From Flavobacteriales bacterium UBA2306 (GTDB lineage Bacteria > Bacteroidota > Bacteroidia > Flavobacteriales > Weeksellaceae), in NCBI GenBank assembly GCA_002345565.1, contig DDVS01000001.1:50218-56481 (forward strand): a DNA stretch of 6,264 nt. The letters are read 5' to 3'. Of this stretch, positions 1 to 5,613 are shown piece after piece; positions within the stretch are counted from its first letter, which is position 1, and every line of letters starts with the position of its first letter. A program made the translations under genes and the position numbers. The notes beneath the pieces were generated by a model. It saw nothing but the letters and a program-made list of their open reading frames with translations, was not told the origin of the DNA and searched no databases.

Positions 1-687
1 GCTTTTAAATCGGTTAAAACACTCATCCAAAAGCTGGAACTTTCGTTCTTTCCAAGCCACATTCCCAAAACTTCTTTTCTTCCTTCACGATTGAGTCCAA
101 CGGCTAAATAAATGGTTTTGTTAATGACTTTGGAGTTCTCACGAACCTTAAAAACAATTCCGTCCATCCAAACAATAAGGTATAGTTCATCTAATGGTCG
201 GTTCTGCCACGCAACAACTTCACTGGCAACAGCATTAGTTATCCGCGAAATTGTTGATGTAGAAACCTCAAAATCATACATCTCTCTAATCTGTTCTTCA
301 ATATCCGAAACGCTCATTCCTTTAGCATAACACGAGATAATGATATTCTCCAAACCATCGATGATATTGTGTCTTTTGGGAACTAAAGCAGGTTCAAAAC
401 TCCCTTCTCTATCACGGGGAACTTTAATTTGGCTTCGCCGAACCACTTCGTTAGGTTTCGGATTCGCCAAATGATGATTATATCTTCTTAGTTCCGTGTC
501 CGTTTCGGTAGTTTCCATTGGTGGTTTTTTCGTGTTTTTTATTGTCAAGATGGCTGTCTAATTCAGCATCCAGCATATGTTCTACTGCTTTTTTGTGCAG
601 TTCTTTGAAGAACGAGGTTAAATCTTCTCCGTTTTTGAAGGATTTGTAGAAATCCTTGTTGTTTAATAAATCTTCTCTACTGGTCAT
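1..687 (-). pseudogene. IS256-family (Mutator) transposase, disrupted and cut by the window edge
   Basis: Reading starts at the ATG at 687 (MTSREDLLNNKDFYKSF) and gives the normal N-terminus of a Bacteroidota IS256 transposase, through HLDNKKHEKT and NYRNGHGTKK. It then meets TAA at 478-480, where the family usually has a Lys codon. The same frame continues as SSFGE, then 34 bases at 429-462 replace what is normally about two codons and shift the frame. From 428 to the left edge the third segment is fully open: IKVPRDREGSFEP, GLENIIISCYAKGMSVSDIE, STSTISRITNAV, then LIVWMDGIVFKVRENSK, whose WMDG carries the first DDE-type catalytic Asp. NREGRKEVLGMWLGKNESS follows. The remaining catalytic residues lie beyond the window. 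At least two lesions make a functional protein unlikely. The extra DNA at 429-462 is essentially one copy of the repeat also found at 720-752. Confidence 0.88.
427..459. repeat. 33-bp direct repeat, copy 1 (inside transposase)
   Basis: Identical over 33 bp to 720-752. Read on the minus strand it contains two small hairpins with GAA loops: AACC..AC-GAA-GT..GGTT and GGC-GAA-GCC. With its left flank (to 472) it forms a larger imperfect palindrome whose outer arms are ATTTGGC (427-433) and GCCAAAT (466-472). Copy 1 sits where the transposase frame breaks, so it looks like an inserted REP- or MITE-like unit. The class is not identified. Confidence 0.75.
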
Positions 688-719
688 AACTGTATAATGT
701 TTAAAAATAGTAAAAAGTT

Positions 720-752
720 ATTTGGCTTCGCCGAACCACTTCGTTAGGTTTC
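720..752. repeat. 33-bp direct repeat, copy 2 (IS leader)
   Basis: Exact match to 427-459, at an offset of 293 bp. It lies between the transposase start (687) and the leader hairpin (754-790). The flanks differ from copy 1 immediately outside the 33 bp: C rather than G follows on the plus strand. The repeat unit therefore ends sharply on that side. Confidence 0.75.
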
Positions 753-753
753 C

Positions 754-790
754 GAAAAATTTTTTGAGCTTTGAGGGCTCAAAATTTTTC
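754..790. repeat. Leader hairpin, terminator-like
   Basis: Inverted repeat with arms at 754-769 (GAAAAATTTTTTGAGC) and 777-790 (GCTCAAAATTTTTC) and a 7-nt loop. The arms are perfectly complementary apart from two extra T residues in the left arm. It sits just inside the IS end and upstream of the transposase start. It could stop outside transcription from entering the transposase, a role known for leader hairpins in several IS. That role is inferred here. Confidence 0.6.
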
Positions 791-794
791 AGAA

Positions 795-830
795 TAACTT
801 TTTAACTTACACAGTTAGTGGGACACTACC
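795..830. repeat. Terminal inverted repeat of the left IS
   Basis: Read outward-in on the minus strand it begins GGTAGTGTCCCACTAACT and continues into an 18-bp core, GTGTAAGTTAAAAAGTTA (795-812). The core recurs exactly in inverted orientation at 6233-6250. The outer 18 bp match the right-hand IS end only partly (about 10 of 18, including the shared CCC and spacing), as expected for imperfect IS256 termini or for two related elements. Confidence 0.75.
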
Positions 831-1284
831 TTTCAAAAGTTTTTAATAACTGTTTGCTGCTTATTTTCTCAATTGAATCACATTCCCAATTAAGCCCTAC
901 ATTATTTACAACAATATCAATACGTCCAAATTCATCTACCATCTTTTTCACAACCTTTTTACAATTTTCTTCTCTAGAAAGATTGCCCTTTATAATAAGA
1001 CAGTTTACACCAAATTGCTTCACAAGCTTCTGGGTTTGCTTTGCTTCTTTAGTTTCGCTGAGATAGACTATTACGATATGAGCATCTTCTTTTGCAAATA
1101 AAAGGGCGACTGCTTTACCAATACCACTGTCGCCACCCGTTATTAGTGCAGTCTTACCTTTTAACTTTCCATTTGCTGAATTTTTTAGCGGAGCAGTCTC
1201 AGGAATAGGCCTCATATTATCTTCTAATCCGGGTCGTCTTTGTTTCTGCTCTGGCCGGACCTTTTTTTTACTCTTTTTTTCCAT
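826..1284 (-). pseudogene. SDR-family oxidoreductase, truncated by IS insertion
   Basis: This is the N-terminal half (about 150 residues of roughly 285) of an extended-N-terminus short-chain dehydrogenase of the glucose/ribitol dehydrogenase or YhdF type. A Lys/Arg-rich leader with RPGLEDNMRPIP, typical of that group, precedes the Rossmann fold. The NAD(P) motif TGGDSGIG is at residues 49-56 and the NNVG motif at 127-130. The usual form is NNAA, and the usual Asp of GDL is Asn (GNLSRE). Homology ends at LLKTFER, where the family continues TFxTNIF, and the stop TAG at 826-828 comes from the IS terminus. The catalytic Ser-Tyr-Lys half is missing, so the product should be inactive. I chose the ATG at 1284; a TTG at 1302 is in frame but less likely. 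The gene lies 45 bp downstream of the membrane gene and was probably cotranscribed with it. The IS probably separates it from its 3' half outside the window. Confidence 0.88.
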
Positions 1285-1329
1285 ACTACTTTCTATTTTC
1301 AAAATGTATTACTAATCCAAATTTTCTAA

Positions 1330-1779
1330 TTATGTTGCTTTTATAAACTTCTTCACTAAAAGATCCACTGCAAAACCGAAAATTCCATGCGCAATTGTCC
1401 ACTACAACCAAGCAGTGAACTCATTTTGAGCAAGAGGCTTAACTGAAAGGCAAGTAAGAAAAAATAGTGCTCCTCCCCCAACGGTGTAGACCGCTATATA
1501 GTAGAAGAGTGAAAGTTGCTTATTCAAATATTTCAAAATATAATAAAGTCCGATAAAACTAAAAATACATGTGATAAAATGGAGAATATAACCGAATAAC
1601 CAAACCGGTCTTCACTGATTTAGAACGTGCACATAATCGAAATTAAAAAGTAAAAGGTAAGCTGTATTGCCTGTTAATATATAAAGTATTTTTAGGGATA
1701 TAATTAAAATTACTCCTGCAGCAATTCCAATTAAAGTTAATTTTAAAAAAGTGAAAGGAGAGGGAAACGCTTTTTTCAT
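1330..1779 (-). pseudogene. Four-helix membrane protein gene with two in-frame stops
   Basis: A 149-codon frame opens at the ATG at 1779 (MKKAFPSPFTFLKLTLIGIA) and ends at TAA 1330-1332. It is interrupted only by TGA at codon 56 (1612-1614) and TAG at codon 126 (1402-1404). There is no frameshift, and the amino-acid pattern is coherent throughout. About four hydrophobic segments can be seen: residues 14-37, 59-82, roughly 88-110 (YYIAVYTVGGGALFFLTCLS) and a weaker one near 127-143 (WTIAHGIFGFAVDLL). Both stops could be former Trp codons (TGG to TGA and to TAG). The periodic His-containing layout recalls YagU/DUF1440-type membrane proteins, but I cannot assign the family. The gene lies upstream of and co-oriented with the truncated dehydrogenase. 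It is either a decayed gene or two base errors in the sequence. Confidence 0.72.
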
Positions 1780-1922
1780 AAAATTAATTTAACGGAGTAA
1801 GCATCCTTGCTATTTATTATCACTAAAAAATAGGATATACTACCATATAGTAATTTACTTCTAAATACAAATTTTTCACCAATGACTTTTTTTTCCATTT
1901 TAATCTTAACAGATTTTATAAT

Positions 1923-1952
1923 TTGATGGCATACCCATTGATTCCTTATAGG
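1923..1952 (+). promoter_or_regulatory. Possible promoter of the PA2169-type gene
   Basis: TTGATG (1923-1928) and TATAGG (1947-1952) are separated by 18 bp, ending 22 bp before the ATG at 1975. They do not match the TAnnTTTG form usual in Bacteroidota, so the call is weak. The 195-bp gap between the two divergent starts (1780-1974) must hold promoters for both directions. I see no clear one for the minus-strand membrane gene. Confidence 0.2.
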
Positions 1953-1974
1953 TAACCAAAAAAAATAAAATATT

Positions 1975-2424
1975 ATGAACAATCCAACAGTATCAACATT
2001 GAACGATCTTTTACAAATCACAAATGATCGAATTGAAGGTTTCAACAAGGTTGAAGATAAGGTGTGGGAAAAATATCCTAATCTTAAATCAGATTACAAC
2101 AATATGGTTGATCAGTCGCAAAAAATGAGACTAGAACTGAAGAGTTTAATCTCTGAAAGAAATGGAGATGTAGATGATTCAACTACCGTAGCAGGAGGGC
2201 TACACCGTACTTGGATAGATGTTAAAAATGCTTTTTCGAGCGATAATGCAGAATCAACTTTAGAAAATGTTATCTTTGGCGAAAATGCAGCTATTGAAGC
2301 TTACGAAAAGGCTTTGGACAGCGGTGAATTATGCCCTGAAAGTACGAGAGTAGTTCAGGATCAACTTCACAGTTTAAAAGCATCTTATGAGAAATTTAAA
2401 AATTTAGAAAATCGGCACGACTAA
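1975..2424 (+). CDS. PA2169-family four-helix-bundle protein (DUF2383)
   Basis: The 149-residue product matches the PA2169/DUF2383 family along its whole length, and that family's usual size is about 150 residues. Seen in the sequence: helix 1 with LNDLLQITNDRIEGF (residues 9-23), helix 2 from about 37 to 61 (SDYNNMVDQSQKMRLELKSL), the family signature VAGGLHRTWIDVKNAF (72-87), then ENVIFGENAAIEAYEKAL (97-114) and a C-terminal helix (123-145). The glutamates and histidine spaced along the helices fit a ferritin-like bundle. Metal binding is known only by fold similarity and is not proven. No signal peptide is visible, so it is probably cytoplasmic. It stands alone on the plus strand, divergent from the membrane gene, with its own terminator. 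The start has an A/T-rich leader (ATAAAATATT) instead of a Shine-Dalgarno. The family is often found with stress genes; the role here is inferred. This gene shows no lesion. Confidence 0.93.
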   Translation: MNNPTVSTLNDLLQITNDRIEGFNKVEDKVWEKYPNLKSDYNNMVDQSQKMRLELKSLISERNGDVDDSTTVAGGLHRTWIDVKNAFSSDNAESTLENVIFGENAAIEAYEKALDSGELCPESTRVVQDQLHSLKASYEKFKNLENRHD

Positions 2425-2463
2425 TGAATCTGATTTTTATTTTTTCAGCTATTATTTAAAAAA

Positions 2464-2492
2464 CCGTCCTATTCTGCTGGGACGGCTTTATT
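2464..2492 (+). terminator. Rho-independent terminator of the PA2169-type gene
   Basis: CCGTCC (2464-2469) pairs perfectly with GGACGG (2480-2485) around a 10-nt loop. An A-run precedes it and CTTTATTAT follows. It begins 40 bp after the stop codon of the upstream gene. The A-flanked, G/C-stem form is common in Bacteroidota and may work on both strands. Confidence 0.7.
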
Positions 2493-2539
2493 ATGACTAA
2501 AAACTGTCAACTTGTGCAGTTCCCAGTATAAAAATTTAT

Positions 2540-2694
2540 TTATTCTGTGATAGGTTGCTGTTCTCCGGTAGGCAAGTCTTGAAACAACTCAGGGAAAAAG
2601 GAAAGTAATATAAAATAAGAAATAATTGCAATAACTATAGCTGCAATTCCTATAATAACTATTGATGCAGGTTTGTTTTTTTCGATGGTTCCAT
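2540..2694 (-). pseudogene. Small single-helix membrane protein, one base out of frame
   Basis: From the ATG at 2694 the reading is MEPSKK, and it closes soon after in TAG. If the seven-A tract (2676-2682) had eight A, the frame would run MEPSKKNKPASIVIIGIAA to TAA at 2540-2542. That would give a 51-residue protein with one strong hydrophobic helix (PASIVIIGIAAIVIAIISYF) and a charged tail, FFPELFQDLPTGEQQPITE. The downstream frame without the shift has no ATG. The composition is protein-like and resembles short tail-anchored or single-span proteins that are frequent in Bacteroidota. I do not recognise a named family. The shift could be a real mutation, a homopolymer miscall, or slippage at the A tract. 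The gene is co-oriented with the nuclease pseudogene and lies 65 bp downstream of its restored end. Confidence 0.5.
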
Positions 2695-2759
2695 GATTTC
2701 TTGTTTTATTGTTTGCTTTCTTAATACAATTTTTTAGACCACCAACCTAGTCTGTCCTC

Positions 2760-3749
2760 TTATTTCATACTCGACTCTCTACGATCTAAAATCTGATGAA
2801 GTTATTCCTGTAACATTTTTTTTTAGCAGGCAGCTGTAAGTGATATTCGGCGATCATACTTGGTTTCAAATTTCGAGAAAGTGCATATTCTACGACTTCT
2901 TCATCCTTATCCCGACATAATAAAATACCAATACTCGGATTTTCATGAGATTTTCGTACATCCCGATCCAAGGCTTCCAAATAAAAATTGAGCTGACCCA
3001 TATGTTCCGGTTTGAACTTGTCCGTTTTGAGTTCTAAGGCAACCAAACATTTCAATTCGCGATGATAAAACAACAGATCAATATAAAAATCACTATTTCC
3101 GACTTGTAGTTTGTATTAGTGGTCGATAAATAGAAAGTCTTTTCCCAACTCGATAATGAGTTTCTTAATTTGCTTTACCAATTCCTTCTGCAGATCACTA
3201 TCACTATGTTCTTCTGCTAGGCCTAAAAATACCAATACATAGCTATTCCTGAAAATGTGTTTTGTACTGGGTTCCAAATCTCTCATCACTGCTGAGAGTT
3301 TCTCGTCTCCCAATTGCGTTCTTTCATATAGCGAGGCATTAATCTGTCTTTCTAAATTTCGGGTAGAATACTTTTCGCAAATACAACGTTTAATATAAAA
3401 CATTCTTTCTTCCGTGCTTTTGCAACGGGAAAAAACAATGGTATTATGAGTCCAGGGAATTTCTCTCAGCAGTGCTGAGAGTTCTGGGTGATCAACATAA
3501 GTTTCGTAAAACTGCTTCATCCTCCAAAGATTCTTATCACTGAAGCCTTTTTTTATCTGGCGCATTTAAAGTAATGTATTTAGCGAACTATGTTATAACA
3601 CTTTTACCCCACTCATTGTTCTTGACCTTTTCACTAAGCGTTTTACAAAGTTCCCAGTACAAATGAATGAGCGCCGTATTTATTTTCTGAAATACATGGA
3701 TTTGTTTCTGCTGAATATGACTGGTGTCGGAAAGAAAATTTTCAACCAT
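2760..3749 (-). pseudogene. YhcG-type PDDEXK nuclease (DUF1016), multiply disrupted
   Basis: Joining three frames recovers a protein of about 330 residues, near the family's usual 340-380. The N-terminal DUF1016 domain starts at the ATG at 3749, with INTALIHLYWELCKTLSEK and WGKSVIT, then KGFSDKNLWRMKQFYETY, IPWTHNTIVFSRCKS and FRNSYVLVFLGLAEEHSD. The C-terminal nuclease domain has FYIDLLFYHREL (Asp) and LVALELK (Glu-x-Lys), the PD-(D/E)xK residues, then QLNFYLEALDRDVRK and NPSIGILLC. Lesions in order: TAG at codon 54 (3588-3590); one extra A in the A7 tract (3548-3554) just before KGFSDK; TAA at 3116-3118 (FIDH-stop-YKLQVG); a shift at the A9 tract (2816-2824) after LPAKK; TAA at 2802-2804 (MLQE-stop-LHQILD). 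The restored end is TAA 2760-2762. The family binds or cleaves nucleic acid, but its cellular role is unsettled. With five lesions this copy is very probably dead. Confidence 0.9.
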
Positions 3750-3780
3750 ATTTTATGTTAAGAGCCGGGATAGAACTATC

Positions 3781-3807
3781 GAAGATTCTTCATATTTGAG
3801 AATCTTC
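3781..3807. repeat. Inverted repeat upstream of the YhcG pseudogene
   Basis: A perfect 9-bp inverted repeat, GAAGATTCT (3781-3789) and AGAATCTTC (3799-3807), with a 9-nt spacer. It lies 32-58 bp upstream of the ATG at 3749, at promoter distance. It could be an operator or an RNA hairpin. No T-run follows on either strand, so a terminator is unlikely. Confidence 0.6.
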
Positions 3808-3944
3808 AATAAGACCATGACGGTTATTACAATATAATTTAATCCTTTCAAATGTAAGAATTTCAATAGAACTTTTGATTAAAAATCTCTTACAAAAAAG
3901 CTCTTTGATAGTCGGAAAAACATATAAAAGTGACACTAGTAATC

Positions 3945-3973
3945 CATTCTAATATTACAGATAATTTAGAATG
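3945..3973. repeat. Inverted repeat with a 12-pair stem
   Basis: CATTCTAA (3945-3952) pairs with TTAGAATG (3966-3973). Past one bulged T the stem continues as ATTA with TAAT, giving twelve pairs and a four-base loop, CAGA. No gene overlaps it. Confidence 0.6.
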
Positions 3974-4012
3974 AAATAAACCAAAGGGATTTCCACTCAA
4001 CTTCAGCGACAT

Positions 4013-4042
4013 TCAAGGAAAAATAGCTTTATGTTTCCTTGA
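4013..4042. repeat. Inverted repeat downstream of the three-gene operon
   Basis: A perfect 9-bp inverted repeat, TCAAGGAAA (4013-4021) and TTTCCTTGA (4034-4042), with a 12-nt loop. It lies about 120 bp beyond the stop of the SpoIIAA-like gene. It may be a transcript 3'-end hairpin, but it lacks a following T-run on either strand. Confidence 0.55.
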
Positions 4043-4161
4043 TGTAAGCAAGCATGGAAACTCATAAAACAGCAGTAGCTTGACAAAATTTAAGGAATTT
4101 TTTACTTTTCTACAGTAGACTGAAGAGATATGAGCCAGTTTGCGCAATTGTGCTTGTCCCA

Positions 4162-4539
4162 TTATTCTCTTACTTTTGGTTGAGAGGCCCATTTTTTGGC
4201 TTCTTCAATGTCCTTATGTTTAAAAACTTTGAACTCCCCTATTGTTACCGTATTAAAAATTTTGGTGCCAGAATCAATAAGATCATTGTCTGAAACGATA
4301 GCCACTCGATGCCAATTTTTAAGTTCCTGCAGCCCTAAAGCCATATCATTCAGCCAGGCTCCTATACTAAAATTGGAAATATCAGTATCTAATATCAGCA
4401 TATAATTCAAATAGTCGTGTTTTTCGGTAAATTTTGAAACTTCCGGCATTACGATATTTTTGAAATCATCAGCTACCACTTCCTCACTTGCCTTGAATGC
4501 TACAAGTGTTTCCGGAACGTCATTGATTTTAGTAATCAT
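4162..4539 (-). CDS. SpoIIAA-like STAS-domain protein
   Basis: The 125-residue product fits the SpoIIAA-like/DUF3478 family (STAS/SEC14-type fold), which is usually 115-130 residues long. Visible features: a first strand ETLVAFKASEEV (10-21), helix DDFKNIVMPEVSKFTEKH (24-41), a hydrophobic strand YMLILDTDISNF near 46-57, an amphipathic helix through LNDMALGLQELKNW, then RVAIVSDND (78-86). The typical ending is a Gly-Glu-Phe-x-Val-Phe turn and a final EEAKKWAS helix. There is no signal peptide or membrane segment, so it is a soluble protein. The family's function is unsettled; members are small ligand- or partner-binding domains. It is the last gene of the operon, 5 bp after the DCC gene, with AAAGAAAATG at its start. 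No lesion is seen. Confidence 0.87.
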   Translation of the reverse strand: MITKINDVPETLVAFKASEEVVADDFKNIVMPEVSKFTEKHDYLNYMLILDTDISNFSIGAWLNDMALGLQELKNWHRVAIVSDNDLIDSGTKIFNTVTIGEFKVFKHKDIEEAKKWASQPKVRE

Positions 4540-4544
4540 TTTCT

Positions 4545-4943
4545 TTAGTGTATAAATTTATTACGCTGTTCCTGTGTCGGCAGCAGGCAGGTTTCTCCGG
4601 CTAACTTTTTGCGGTTTTCGGCAACTTTATCATACATTTTATCTAATATAGATTTAGGTAAAAGTCTCAGCGAAAAAAGCCCGTGATAAGCCCCGCCCAA
4701 TGTTTCACCAATTTTAATAACCGCATACATTTTCTTGTAATACATGCCGTCCTTTATAAAATATAGGGTATCGAAGGTGTCGGTCGGTAATTCCTGATTT
4801 TTTAAAAAATTTTGTCCATATTCACTTTGGAGCGATGCAAATTTAAATCGGTCGTGAGAATCGTTATTTAAAATCCACTGTACCCAAAAGTTGCAGAATC
4901 CGCAATCGCCGTCATACAGCACTACATTGTTATAATTATTCAT
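4545..4943 (-). CDS. DCC-family thiol-disulfide oxidoreductase (DUF393)
   Basis: A 132-residue thioredoxin-like protein. The family signature is at the N-terminus: VVLYDGDCGFCNFWVQWIL, with the CxxC cysteines at residues 14 and 17. DRFKFASLQSEYGQ follows, the family's usual second block. Then come the strand TLYFIKDGMYYKKMYAV and the C-terminal region GGAYHGLFSLRLLPKSILD with YDKVAENRKKL and the final CLLPTQEQRNKFI, typical of DCC proteins. The length is normal. It probably acts in thiol-disulfide exchange, but the substrate is unknown. There is no signal peptide, so it is likely cytoplasmic. Its start overlaps the upstream gene's end by 8 bp (ATGAATAA), which implies translational coupling. 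An A/G-rich AAGAAGAAA precedes the ATG. No lesion is seen. Confidence 0.93.
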   Translation of the reverse strand: MNNYNNVVLYDGDCGFCNFWVQWILNNDSHDRFKFASLQSEYGQNFLKNQELPTDTFDTLYFIKDGMYYKKMYAVIKIGETLGGAYHGLFSLRLLPKSILDKMYDKVAENRKKLAGETCLLPTQEQRNKFIH

Positions 4944-5565
4944 TTTCTTCTTTCATTAAATTATCGGTAAAAACTTCCCATTGTATTTTGCTACCTGTAA
5001 TTATGCCGGCATTAGCCACTAAAAAGTTTCTAATCTTATCAATTAGGTTTTGATCGGATATATTGGCTACTTCATTTCTGCCGTGGATTGATACCTGCAC
5101 TATATTTTCCTGCTTTGCAATCACGAAAGTATTGGTGGCATTTTCCCAATAAAAATGTGCTGTTTTTTCACTATTTTGATAAGGACAATTGCAGGGACTA
5201 ACTTCCAGTAGATAAAATTGAACATTTTTGAAATATCCTTCATCCATTCGCACCACTTCTACCCAGTCAAAACGTAGTCCTTCTTGATCTTTTGGACCGG
5301 GTAACTTCATTCTTATTTTATCTGTGATAATAGGCGGACTACTTTTCAAATTTCCCTGGTAGTCTGTCAATTCAAAAATAAAATTATCTCCGCCTGCAAA
5401 TTTGCTCCACATCGAAATTGAAAGCAATCTTTTTTTTAGGTTTGTAAAGTAAAAGTCTGCTTGTGCTGAATGATCAAATTCCCGATACGCGAATGAATCG
5501 TTTATGGAGCCTCGCTCATTTATTGGAAGAATTTTCTCAACATATATTTTTTGAGATTGAAACAT
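4936..5565 (-). CDS. Unrecognised soluble protein, first gene of the operon
   Basis: I do not recognise this 209-residue protein. It begins MFQSQKIYVEKILPINERGS. There is no signal peptide or membrane segment. Visible features are a mixed alpha/beta composition, an acidic-aromatic stretch (GLRFDWVEVVRMDEGYF), two closely spaced cysteines in SPCNCPYQNSEKTAHFYWEN, and an ending rich in Lys/Glu. The CNC pair next to a DCC-family partner hints at a redox or metal link, but this is speculative. A GTG at 5598 would add 11 residues. I prefer the ATG at 5565 because the promoter's -7 element (5580-5587) lies inside that extension and because GAAGAAAAG stands 8 bases before the ATG. The gene heads the three-gene unit and overlaps the DCC gene by 8 bp. 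It is intact, so it is conserved in this genome while neighbours outside the operon decay. Confidence 0.8.
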   Translation of the reverse strand: MFQSQKIYVEKILPINERGSINDSFAYREFDHSAQADFYFTNLKKRLLSISMWSKFAGGDNFIFELTDYQGNLKSSPPIITDKIRMKLPGPKDQEGLRFDWVEVVRMDEGYFKNVQFYLLEVSPCNCPYQNSEKTAHFYWENATNTFVIAKQENIVQVSIHGRNEVANISDQNLIDKIRNFLVANAGIITGSKIQWEVFTDNLMKEENE

Positions 5566-5579
5566 TGAGAACTTTTCTT

Positions 5580-5613
5580 CAAATATAGTTATTTTCACAC
5601 TAAAAGTTTCAAA
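5580..5613 (-). promoter_or_regulatory. Bacteroidota-type promoter of the three-gene operon
   Basis: Read on the minus strand, TTTG (5613-5610) and TATATTTG (5587-5580) match the -33 and TAnnTTTG -7 elements with a 22-bp spacer, within the 17-23 bp range described for Flavobacterium. Transcription would start about ten bases before the ATG at 5565, giving a short leader. Confidence 0.55.

Larger units (their letters stand above)
1..830 (-). mobile_element. IS256-family insertion sequence, partial (upstream end)
   Basis: The element runs off the left edge of the window. It comprises an IS256/Mutator-type transposase read leftward, a leader of about 140 bp, and a terminal inverted repeat ending at about 829-830. 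The outer boundary is placed there because homology to the dehydrogenase gene stops at that point and because 795-812 is repeated perfectly, inverted, at 6233-6250 in a second IS end. The leader contains a long hairpin (754-790) and a 33-bp repeat (720-752) also present inside the transposase. The other IS end and the target duplication lie outside the window, so the exact boundary is inferred to within one or two bases. Confidence 0.8.
3750..4161. other. Gene-free stretch with three inverted repeats
   Basis: I find no supported gene in these 412 bp on either strand. Three well-formed inverted repeats are spaced through it (3781-3807, 3945-3973, 4013-4042), listed separately. The longest ATG frame I checked, about 40 codons on the minus strand starting near 4007, has no recognisable features. 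The stretch holds the leader of the YhcG pseudogene and the 3' flank of the 4162-5565 operon. No T-rich terminator directly follows the operon. Confidence 0.6.

Noticed and set aside
112..330. Plus-strand 72-codon frame
   Set aside because: It lies antisense to the well-matched IS256 transposase segment and has no features of its own.
818..1066. Plus-strand 82-codon frame
   Set aside because: Antisense to the truncated SDR gene, and it begins inside the IS terminus.
1330..1779. Alternative genetic code (TGA or TAG read as an amino acid)
   Set aside because: Normal genes here end in TAA, but TAG, TGA and TAA all interrupt otherwise good frames, and frameshifts occur too. Gene decay explains it more simply.
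1776..2048. Minus-strand 90-codon frame
   Set aside because: Its first part is antisense to the PA2169-family gene and the rest is the divergent intergenic region. No family resemblance.
2518..3660. Eleven-base match AGTTCCCAGTA at 2518-2528 and 3649-3659
   Set aside because: The second copy is the YWEL coding segment of the YhcG pseudogene. The match is too short and the flanks are unrelated, so it is probably chance.
3889..4007. Possible 40-codon minus-strand gene in the gene-free stretch
   Set aside because: It has an ATG and an open frame, but no recognisable motif, no neighbour support, and a length expected by chance.
3781..4042. Possible CRISPR array or tracrRNA-like region
   Set aside because: The three inverted repeats differ in sequence and spacing. 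There are no direct repeats with spacers and no cas genes in the window.
4196..4405. Plus-strand 69-codon frame
   Set aside because: Antisense shadow of the SpoIIAA-like gene.
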